The notes under the pieces were generated by a model that did no database searches, had not been told where the DNA came from, and was given only the letters and a program-made list of their open reading frames with translations. A stretch of DNA of 49,350 nucleotides, from contig SVOD01000001.1 of the NCBI GenBank assembly GCA_015066575.1, forward strand, positions 3,085 through 52,434, read 5' to 3'. This document shows positions 26,347-34,381 of this stretch, piece by piece. The DNA is from Oscillospiraceae bacterium (GTDB lineage Bacteria > Bacillota > Clostridia > Oscillospirales > Acutalibacteraceae). A program made the translations under genes and the position numbers. How positions within the stretch are numbered: position 1 is the stretch's first letter; every line of letters begins with the position of its first letter.

Positions 26347-28008
26347 ATGCTTACAGATAAAGATTTACTATTGTTGGAAAACTTAACATACTGTATGGAT
26401 GGCAACAATGTAGCCAGTTCTAATCATTTGAAATCATTGACTGATTGCAGGACAGTTGGAGAATTCTTAAATCAGTTTAATGAAGAAATTCTTTCTCAAA
26501 TGGATAAACAAACCGGACAAACTTATGGGATTGATTCCGGATCGGAATGGGCAGCTATGATTCGCTGTTTAAAATCGAAGACGGAAATATGCGATTTGAA
26601 AATAGTGGATCCGACAGGAAAAACAAATAATGCAAAAGCAATCTGTTTTGTGGATCCGCATGACAATAATAAAGCCATTGTTGCATTTGTGGGAACAAAG
26701 GGCGGTGAGGAATGGCAAGATAATGTTGAAGGACTCAATCAGGCAGACACACAGTATCAGTTGGAAGCATATGATTATGTGGAAAGTTTACCGTATGATC
26801 ATATTACGGTTGTCGGGCATTCAAAGGGCGGTAACAAAGCACAGTATGTGGCTATTCGTTCGGACAAAGTTGACAGATGCGTTTCATATGACGGGCAAGG
26901 CTTTTCGCAAGAATTCATTGATAAATACAGTGATAGAATTAACAAAAATGCTTCTAAGATCACATGCTACTCATTATCCTGTGATTATGTACATATTCTA
27001 ATGTTTCCTATACCCGGAGCCAAACAAATCTACATCGATGGCGGTTCGGATGTTTCGAGTTTTATAGAAAACCATAGTGCGGATGCGGCTTTCGAATACT
27101 ATCAAGACAGCGAAGGAAAGTGGCATATTCGCGTTGATGCCAATGGAGAGCCTCGGATGGATTTCGTTGCTGAAAACGCCGATATGGCTATTTTGCATAG
27201 ATTTATTTGCTTTTTTATGCAAAATGCAAGTGAAGAAGAAAAACAGGAGATTGTAAATTTATTAGGACCACTTTTAAAGGGCATTTTCGGTGAGGGATGG
27301 AGCTCCGAGCAAATTGGAGAGTATTTAGCACAACACACGGATGAATTAATTACTCTGGTCAGTTATCTTTTGCACTATATAAAATTAAACGGTTTAACCA
27401 AAGAGGATTTGGTTCGCATTTTAGATGTATTTGGATTAAATTTATATGAAATTGTTTTCTCTTTGGTAAAAAATGCCACCGGTATAGAATTGTCGCAATG
27501 GGCACTGGAAAAATTGGTGGATTATACTCTTGATGCATTAACCAACGGAGAGGATGATGGTTTTGTCAAGTGGTTGGTAGAAACATTGGGAAAAGACGGC
27601 GGTGCGGTTATAACTGCCTACTGGAAGAAAATAGAAGATAAATATAACAGTATTCATCCGACAAACAATACCGGTAATTATACTATTAAAGTTAGAGATT
27701 ATTCCAAAAAAACATATACCATTTTAGAAAATGCAATGAATCGATATATGCAAAATACATTGCCGAATGTCTCTTCTTGGAATGCCTTTGCGGGCGAGAG
27801 TTGGTTTGGGAAACTATTAATCGGTCTCGCTGTTAATATCGTTAACGGATATGCAAATAAGGTAATTGAAACAAATCGCATTTGTAAAGAGAGAATGGAT
27901 AAAATATTTGATAATATCCAAAAAGTAGATAGAAAATACGGCAGGAGTTTAAGCTCAACAGGAGCAACGGTTACTTGGTTGGATACTCAAATCAAGCAGC
28001 GCAAATAA
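26347..28008 (+). CDS. T7SS-associated lipase effector with N-terminal alpha/beta-hydrolase and C-terminal helical region (paralogue of 20062-21708)
   Basis: ITVVGHSKGGNKAQYVAIRSDKVDRCVSYDGQGFSQEFIDKYS; C-terminal TNRICKERMDKIFDNIQKVD. Confidence 0.85.
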   Translation: MLTDKDLLLLENLTYCMDGNNVASSNHLKSLTDCRTVGEFLNQFNEEILSQMDKQTGQTYGIDSGSEWAAMIRCLKSKTEICDLKIVDPTGKTNNAKAICFVDPHDNNKAIVAFVGTKGGEEWQDNVEGLNQADTQYQLEAYDYVESLPYDHITVVGHSKGGNKAQYVAIRSDKVDRCVSYDGQGFSQEFIDKYSDRINKNASKITCYSLSCDYVHILMFPIPGAKQIYIDGGSDVSSFIENHSADAAFEYYQDSEGKWHIRVDANGEPRMDFVAENADMAILHRFICFFMQNASEEEKQEIVNLLGPLLKGIFGEGWSSEQIGEYLAQHTDELITLVSYLLHYIKLNGLTKEDLVRILDVFGLNLYEIVFSLVKNATGIELSQWALEKLVDYTLDALTNGEDDGFVKWLVETLGKDGGAVITAYWKKIEDKYNSIHPTNNTGNYTIKVRDYSKKTYTILENAMNRYMQNTLPNVSSWNAFAGESWFGKLLIGLAVNIVNGYANKVIETNRICKERMDKIFDNIQKVDRKYGRSLSSTGATVTWLDTQIKQRK

Positions 28009-28037
28009 GCGATATTGTTATAGCAGTGTTTTGCAAT
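27997..28037 (+). repeat. Conserved element across and after the lipase 2 stop codon, near-identical to 21697-21738
   Basis: See 21697-21738. Confidence 0.85.
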
Positions 28038-28087
28038 CAACATTAAAAGTTTTTTTGAAAATATTAAGAAATTGGAACGGGCATAAA

Positions 28088-29122
28088 ATGAAAAAATGTA
28101 AAAACTGCGGTACCGAATTACCTGATGAAGCGGCATTTTGCGCTAATTGCGGTGCAGAATGTGAGGAAATAATCAGTGAGGAGACTACTGTTCTCAATAT
28201 AGAAGGCGGTTCTTTGGCAAGCGATATTGAAGATACAGTCGTTATAAATGAAGATTTTGGTCAAGCTGCGCTTTCTGCTGATGATTTTGAAGGAACCACA
28301 GTTCTTAATGATGAGAGCGAAGGACAGATAATTTCGGTTGAGGATGGTGTTGGAACAACACTTCTTGATGAAACAGAAGACACAACAGTTCTTAAAAATG
28401 AGCCGGAGGAAACCTCTGTTTTGACTGAGGAACCTGCCGAAAAAGCAGAAACCGAGAGAACTGAATTTGCACCGGTTGCTACTATTGCCGCTGATGCAGA
28501 AGAGGAGAATTCTCATCATCGGTCGAACAAAAAAGTGATTATCATCATTGCTTGTGTTGTTGCAGCGGTAATAATCGCAATCCTGCTGATATTATCTCTT
28601 ACTAAGCCAAGTGTAACAGAATCTAATGAAGAAATGCTAACTAAAACCGCCATGGCAACAGAAAGTCAAGCGCAATCAACCGCGCAGGGAGATGTTAGAA
28701 TTATTACATCAAGTAATGATAGAGGCATAGTGTTAAAAGAAGCATATGTTTCTTTTGATGGCTATGAAAAAACCGTTACGGATGAGAATAACGAAACCTA
28801 TATTGCTGCAGCAGAAGGGTTATGCATTTACGGCACATTTGAGTATAATGAGAATTACACCGGCTTTATAGGGCATGGTGGAGCCATTCTGGATGAAAAC
28901 GGTAATGAACTCAGTGGGAAAGATATATCGGATCACTTAAACGAAAATTCAGATGCTCTTGGTCGATATGACTTAACTTTTCTTTCCGATCCTGATGAAA
29001 AATTCTTTCTTGTTGGTTTGCCGGATGATATAAAACCCGGTAAGTACACGGTAGAACTTTATCAATTCTTTGCTAATGATAAAGATGCTTTCATAGATAT
29101 AGACATAGAAGTAAATGAGTAG
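28088..29122 (+). CDS. Zinc-ribbon / T-ladder membrane protein with extracytoplasmic C-terminal domain
   Basis: MKKCKNCGTELPDEAAFCANCGAECEEI; ETTVLN, GTTVLN, GTTLLD, DTTVLK, ETSVLT motifs; TM VIIIIACVVAAVIIAILLILSL. ATG at 28088. Confidence 0.8.
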   Translation: MKKCKNCGTELPDEAAFCANCGAECEEIISEETTVLNIEGGSLASDIEDTVVINEDFGQAALSADDFEGTTVLNDESEGQIISVEDGVGTTLLDETEDTTVLKNEPEETSVLTEEPAEKAETERTEFAPVATIAADAEEENSHHRSNKKVIIIIACVVAAVIIAILLILSLTKPSVTESNEEMLTKTAMATESQAQSTAQGDVRIITSSNDRGIVLKEAYVSFDGYEKTVTDENNETYIAAAEGLCIYGTFEYNENYTGFIGHGGAILDENGNELSGKDISDHLNENSDALGRYDLTFLSDPDEKFFLVGLPDDIKPGKYTVELYQFFANDKDAFIDIDIEVNE

Positions 29123-29125
29123 GTC

Positions 29126-29590
29126 ATGATGATAAAGCAAGACTCTTTTAACCAAGCGGGAATAGTTGATAACACTTCGTTACCGCATAACGCGCAACAA
29201 GAAACTTTGCACTCGCAACAGAGTGCAAAGTTTTGTGCGCTTAAAAGTGAGGTTTTTGCAGAAGCAGAGCTTGCCGAACAGGTGACACCTTATCTGCTTC
29301 GACTATCGACTGCGGAGCGGGTTGCGGTGAATGCGCCAACATTTAAGATTGGCAAAAAAGTCGGCTATTCCGATTACATTATCCAAGGCAACAGCGCTGT
29401 AAGCCGTATTCATGCCGACATTATTCGGAGAGCCGGTCATTTTTATATTAAAGACAATAATTCGACAAACGGCACATTTGTGTGGGATGTAAGAATTCCT
29501 GCGCAAGAAGAAATCGAGATTTTTGATATGGATGAAATCAGATTTGCCAATGAGCGCTTTGAATTTCATATTACAGGAGGCGACCAATGA
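29126..29590 (+). CDS. FHA domain protein
   Basis: FKIGKKVGYSDYIIQGNSAVSRIHADIIRRAGHFYIKDNNSTNGTFV; close paralogue of the 1013-2125 FHA domain. Confidence 0.88.
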   Translation: MMIKQDSFNQAGIVDNTSLPHNAQQETLHSQQSAKFCALKSEVFAEAELAEQVTPYLLRLSTAERVAVNAPTFKIGKKVGYSDYIIQGNSAVSRIHADIIRRAGHFYIKDNNSTNGTFVWDVRIPAQEEIEIFDMDEIRFANERFEFHITGGDQ

Positions 29591-30393
29591 AAAAATGCTT
29601 GAATTGCGGCGCTGAGTTGACAGAAGATGCGGTATTTTGCTCTCATTGCGGTATGGCTTGTGAAACAAAGCAGGCCGATGGTGCAGATAGTGCAGTTGAG
29701 GCTACGAGTTTACCGGCACAAGAAGATGCAGATGCGACAAAGGTTTTGGCTCAAGAGGATGCCACGTGTCTGTTGATTGAAGAGCAGGTGTTTTCGGCAG
29801 GGGACACGACGGTTTTGGCGGATGAAACAATTGAAAAGAGCTCCGCCGGAGATGACACGGCTCTGTTAGGCGGAGAAAAGGAGTATGGCGAATCTACCGA
29901 AATATTACAAAAAAGCGCATATTCAAAGCCTGGCGGTAATCCTGCCAAAGATGATTCTCCTTTCATAGCAGCAGAGGAAAACACTTCTGCCGGAGCAAAT
30001 GTAAAATCAAAGAAAACACGCAAAATAGTCATTATTACTATTTTTGGTTTGATTGCAGCAATCGCTGTTGTGCTGGCAGTTCTGTTTGCCAATGGTACGT
30101 TTTCAAAAAGCAAACCGGATGTTGTGAAAAAAACTACTGGTGAGAGCTATGAGCAAAGCGAGAAAGATACCGGCAATTATAGCAACAATAATGATTATGA
30201 TAATAATTATAATGATAATGGAAATAATGGTGATTATTATAACGATAATGATGATTATGATTATGATTATTATGATGACGATGATACCGACAACATTGCT
30301 GAAAGTAATGATGAAAATAACGGTGGCGACGGTAAAAAGAGTAAAACAACAGCGCGATCAAACACTACTTATGATGATATGCGTTTGTATTGA
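29587..30393 (+). CDS. Zinc-ribbon / T-ladder membrane protein with Asn/Asp/Tyr-rich tail
   Basis: MKKCLNCGAELTEDAVFCSHCGMACE; EATSL, DATKVL, DATCLL, DTTVLA, DTALLG, ESTEIL; TM IVIITIFGLIAAIAVVLAVLF; NYSNNNDYDNNYNDNGNNGDYYNDNDDYDYDYYDDDD. Confidence 0.8.
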   Translation: MKKCLNCGAELTEDAVFCSHCGMACETKQADGADSAVEATSLPAQEDADATKVLAQEDATCLLIEEQVFSAGDTTVLADETIEKSSAGDDTALLGGEKEYGESTEILQKSAYSKPGGNPAKDDSPFIAAEENTSAGANVKSKKTRKIVIITIFGLIAAIAVVLAVLFANGTFSKSKPDVVKKTTGESYEQSEKDTGNYSNNNDYDNNYNDNGNNGDYYNDNDDYDYDYYDDDDTDNIAESNDENNGGDGKKSKTTARSNTTYDDMRLY

Positions 30394-30512
30394 TAAACGC
30401 AATGTGATTAACTTGCCCGCTTGAAAGCGATTATAGAACGAAAAACCTTTTTAGTGGACAGGGAACGGCTATAATTGTATGCATTTAAATAGTGTAAAAG
30501 CAGGGGGAAACA

Positions 30513-32711
30513 ATGAGATTTGTCAGATGCAATAATGACCATTTTTATGATGAAGAGAGATTTGAGCAGTGTCCTTATTGTGAAGGGGAGTATCGAGAAG
30601 AATTGATTGCTAAAATGCAGCAGTTGTTTACATGGAAATCAGATTACACCGCACAAAAAATAAAACTGATGCAACTGACACTGGGCGACCTTCCTGTTAA
30701 GAACATATTGTGGAATGGCGAAACCATTTCATATTTCAATCGAATCAATGGCAGCAGAGATGGCGGGTTGCAATTTGATGAAGATTTTTTTGATGAAACT
30801 GTTGTAACCTTGAGCGAAAGCGAACAGGAACAAATCCGGGCATTGCTTTGTGCGACTGATTTTTTGCAATGGAAAACCCCGGATGATATGATTGAGAACG
30901 CTGCACTCGGAAGCGCCGGCTTTTATGCTCCGAATGCCTTCAAATGTGAATTTGAAAGCGGAGAACGGTTTTGCTTTTATTTGTCAAATGCATTGAGTGA
31001 AGATGTTTTTTCTCAATTCGGAGCACTATTTCATTCGATAGAAGAAATCATAAAACCTAAATGGAAAGAGTATAAGCCAACGCCGACAAAAGATAAGGAT
31101 TTTTTGGAAAAGTGCCCGATAAAGACAGGGCATTACTGTCCCTGCTGCGGTTGTGAGTTAGACAGTGAGGCGCAGTTTTGTTCGTCATGTGGCAAGAACC
31201 TATACCTTGATCCGATGGCAACGGTGTTTTTCTGTCCTGTTTGCCATGGAGATATCGCTTTCGAGGATATTTATTGTCGCAAATGTGGCATAAAACAGTC
31301 TGTTTTTAACTTGAAAAGTGCACTCAAAGAGGAGTCTGATGTTCGAGATGCCTTATATGCTTTAGAGAGATTAATGGAAGCATATAAGAACAGTAATCAT
31401 GAGGAAATATATTTATTAAACATTCTTCTTTTGCTCAAACGCGTACCGCTGTTTTTTTCGGTAGAAATAGATATTGCAGCGATGTTGGGAGATGCAGACC
31501 CCCTTTCCTTAAAGCCGGGAGACACTTTGGAACTGCAACAGGATGTTAAAGCAAGATTATTGACCGTTAATATCGATAACTTGGAAATAGTGCCGGCTTT
31601 TACTAAGGGTGAGTATGCAAATACTTCTGTTATGCGTTTTTACCCCGTTGATTATATTGATATGCTGATTAAAATGGAAAAGCCAATGGTGATTAATTTC
31701 TCCCAAGAGTTCCATTTTGTGGTGCCGGTTCACTATTATAAACACTTGAAGCTAGAGGTTAAAAACTCTAAGCAGAATCGTTTTAATGTGTGTTCCAATT
31801 GCAGGTCAACCATTGACAAAGCAAGTGAATACTACGGCGTTTGCCAAAAGTGTGATGCTTCTTTGGAACAAACAATAATCGAGGTACATCCACAGGCTAC
31901 TTCAAATATAGGGACAATTCTTGGTGAGCACTATCAAATTATTTCTACTTTGGAAAATCCTTCTTCTTGTCACAAGAGGTTTCTTGCGCTTGATATGCGT
32001 TGGCATAAGATATGGGAAGTGATAGAATTCAAAAGAGATGATTTTGAACTTTGCTTGTCGGCAGATACGCTTAAACGCATAGACTGCTTCGGCATACCGC
32101 GCATCGGGGATGTTATTGAGCAAGACGGAAATGTTTACCTTTTGCAAACATATATGGAAGGAAAATCATTGTGGGACATTGTCCTCGAAACCGGTCCGCA
32201 GGCGGAAAGCGATGTGCGCTCTTGGGCGGCGCAGGTTTGCAGCTTTTTGGAGTATTTCTTTACATTTTCACCAAAAATAGTTCACCGCGACATCAAGCCG
32301 CAGGTTTTGCTGTTGGACAGTAACAACTGTGTACATTTGAGTGATTACTCTATTGCAATGAGTTGTGATTGCAGAGACATTGAATTTCATTTGGGCACAT
32401 TAGGCTTTGCGGCACCGGAACAGTTTTCGGGACAATCGCTTGATTGCAGAACAGATATTTTTGGCTTAGGAAGAACCATGTTTTTTCTGCTCACGGGAAT
32501 AAATCCTGCAAAAAGAGATGTTGATGTTTTGCCTGTCAGGCAGTACAATGCAAACCTTTCCCGGGGGATAGAATACATTGTTGATAAGTGTATCAAAATG
32601 GACCCGAATGAACGCTACCAAACGCCGCGCGAATTGTTACAGGATTTTAATAACGTAGAGCAGTTACCGCCGAAAAAAGGATTATTTAATCATCTTACAA
32701 GAAGGAAATAA
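30513..32711 (+). CDS. Zinc-ribbon protein with C-terminal kinase-like (probable pseudokinase) domain
   Basis: CPCCGCELDSEAQFCSSCGKN, CPVCHGDIAFEDIYCRKCG; kinase-fold hallmarks VHRDIKPQVLLLD, HLSDYSIA, GTLGFAAPEQFSGQSLDCRTDIFGLGRTMFFLLTG; degraded catalytic positions. Confidence 0.85.
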   Translation: MRFVRCNNDHFYDEERFEQCPYCEGEYREELIAKMQQLFTWKSDYTAQKIKLMQLTLGDLPVKNILWNGETISYFNRINGSRDGGLQFDEDFFDETVVTLSESEQEQIRALLCATDFLQWKTPDDMIENAALGSAGFYAPNAFKCEFESGERFCFYLSNALSEDVFSQFGALFHSIEEIIKPKWKEYKPTPTKDKDFLEKCPIKTGHYCPCCGCELDSEAQFCSSCGKNLYLDPMATVFFCPVCHGDIAFEDIYCRKCGIKQSVFNLKSALKEESDVRDALYALERLMEAYKNSNHEEIYLLNILLLLKRVPLFFSVEIDIAAMLGDADPLSLKPGDTLELQQDVKARLLTVNIDNLEIVPAFTKGEYANTSVMRFYPVDYIDMLIKMEKPMVINFSQEFHFVVPVHYYKHLKLEVKNSKQNRFNVCSNCRSTIDKASEYYGVCQKCDASLEQTIIEVHPQATSNIGTILGEHYQIISTLENPSSCHKRFLALDMRWHKIWEVIEFKRDDFELCLSADTLKRIDCFGIPRIGDVIEQDGNVYLLQTYMEGKSLWDIVLETGPQAESDVRSWAAQVCSFLEYFFTFSPKIVHRDIKPQVLLLDSNNCVHLSDYSIAMSCDCRDIEFHLGTLGFAAPEQFSGQSLDCRTDIFGLGRTMFFLLTGINPAKRDVDVLPVRQYNANLSRGIEYIVDKCIKMDPNERYQTPRELLQDFNNVEQLPPKKGLFNHLTRRK

Positions 32712-32714
32712 ACG

Positions 32715-33803
32715 ATGGAAACAACAGTGAGCAAAATTGTGATTACCGGTGGTCCTTGCGCAGGCAAGTCAACCGCTATGAGTCGCATTCAAAGTGTATT
32801 TACTCAAATGGGGTATTTGGTATTATTTGTGCCGGAAACCGCTACGGAACTGATTACCGGCGGCATTACTCCGTTTTTAACCACAAATATTGATTTTCAA
32901 AAAAAACTTGCCGCTTTACAGTTAACAAAAGAACAGATTTATATGGATGCAGCGCGCAGTGCAACCGTAGAAAAAGTTCTTGTTGTTTGTGATCGCGGCA
33001 TTGAGGATGCCAAGGCGTATATGGACGCATCGGAATTTGAGGAAGTCTTGAAGGCACTCAAAAAAAGCGAAGTAGAGTTACGGGACAATTATGATGCCGT
33101 ATTTCACTTGGTGAGTGCCGCTAAAGGTGCGCAGGCGTTTTATACAACTGCCAACAATTTGGCAAGAAAAGAGAGTATCGAACAAGCGGCAGCCATTGAT
33201 GATAAATTAATTGCTGCTTGGGCAGGACATCCGCATTTAAGAGTGATTGATAATGCGACCGATTTTGATGATAAAATCAAACGGCTTATCGAAGAAATAT
33301 CCGCATTTTTGGGAGAACCGGAGCCGTTGGAAATTGAGCGGAAATTTCTCATTGAATACCCGGATATTCCGGCGTTGGAAAAAATGCCGAATTGCCGAAA
33401 AGTGGAAATTATTCAAACCTACCTTAGCTGTAATGACGAAGAGGAAATCCGCGTGCGCCAACGTGGAGAAAACGGAAAGTATATCTATTTTCAAACCATT
33501 AAAAAAAGGGTGAGCGGCTTAAAAAGAATCGAAATTGAAAGGCGCTTATCGCAACAGGAATATTTAACATTACTGATGCAGGCAGATACTTCCATGCACC
33601 AAATTCGAAAAGACAGATATTGTTTGATGTTTAAAAACCAATATTTTGAAATTGATATTTATCCATTTTGGAATGACAAAGCTATTTGTGAAATCGAATT
33701 AAAGAATGAAAATGATGAAGTTTGTTTTCCGCAATTCATAAAGGTGATTAAGGAAGTTACGGAAGATAGTGCTTATAAAAATGCTTCTTTAGCAAAACGA
33801 TAA
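32715..33803 (+). CDS. AAA (NadR-like P-loop) - CYTH domain fusion protein
   Basis: VITGGPCAGKSTAMSRIQ...FVPETATELITGG; C-terminal EIERKFLIEYPDIP...EEIRVRQRG...IYFQTIKK...RIEIERRLS...YFEIDIYPFWNDKAICEIELKNE (CYTH). Confidence 0.85.
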   Translation: METTVSKIVITGGPCAGKSTAMSRIQSVFTQMGYLVLFVPETATELITGGITPFLTTNIDFQKKLAALQLTKEQIYMDAARSATVEKVLVVCDRGIEDAKAYMDASEFEEVLKALKKSEVELRDNYDAVFHLVSAAKGAQAFYTTANNLARKESIEQAAAIDDKLIAAWAGHPHLRVIDNATDFDDKIKRLIEEISAFLGEPEPLEIERKFLIEYPDIPALEKMPNCRKVEIIQTYLSCNDEEEIRVRQRGENGKYIYFQTIKKRVSGLKRIEIERRLSQQEYLTLLMQADTSMHQIRKDRYCLMFKNQYFEIDIYPFWNDKAICEIELKNENDEVCFPQFIKVIKEVTEDSAYKNASLAKR

Positions 33804-33826
33804 GTTGGCTTGAAAAAGGAGAACCG

Positions 33827-34372
33827 ATGTTGGAAAAAAGAGGAAAAAGCAGCGTTAAAATAATCGCTCTTACCGGCATAGGAATTGCTTTATTTGTGGT
33901 ATTAACGCTTTGTTTGCAAGTGCCGGTATTTGAAAACTATTATCTTTGCTTGGGCTACATTGTGATGGCGGTGTATTGCTATTTGGTCGGACCGGTCAGC
34001 GGCACTATTGTAGGCTGTTTAGGTACTTTTTTATATTGCCTTTTAATTAGCGGTTTGCGGGGCATGCCCGGCTGGGTGATAGGAAACTTGATAATAGGTA
34101 TTGTCATAGGCATCACATTTCAGAAAACAAAGAAAATGCAAAAAACATGGCTTAAAGCAGTTATTAACTTTTTGGCAATTGCCGTTTCTACTGCTATTGG
34201 CATTTTAGTATTAAAGTCTGTTACGGAATGCATTTTGTATTCACAACCGATGATTGTTAGAATGGGGAAGAATGTGTTTGCTTTCGTCGCTGATGTTTTT
34301 GTGTTGGAAATGAGTTTGCCATTGTGCATGGCTTTAGATAAGAGTGAGAAGATTTCAAAACTAGTGAAATAA
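33827..34372 (+). CDS. ECF-type transporter S component-like integral membrane protein
   Basis: Hydrophobic multi-pass ALTGIGIALFVVLTLCLQVPVFENYYLCLGYIVMAVYCYLVGPVSGTIVGCLGTFLYCLL...GMPGWVIGNLIIGIVIG, typical of ECF S proteins. Confidence 0.75.
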   Translation: MLEKRGKSSVKIIALTGIGIALFVVLTLCLQVPVFENYYLCLGYIVMAVYCYLVGPVSGTIVGCLGTFLYCLLISGLRGMPGWVIGNLIIGIVIGITFQKTKKMQKTWLKAVINFLAIAVSTAIGILVLKSVTECILYSQPMIVRMGKNVFAFVADVFVLEMSLPLCMALDKSEKISKLVK

Positions 34373-34381
34373 TCAGGCAAA

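Noticed and set aside
30165-30330. gat/aat repeat as non-coding microsatellite or CRISPR-like array
   Set aside because: Lies in frame within a supported CDS with zinc ribbon and TM; encodes an acidic N/D/Y tail.
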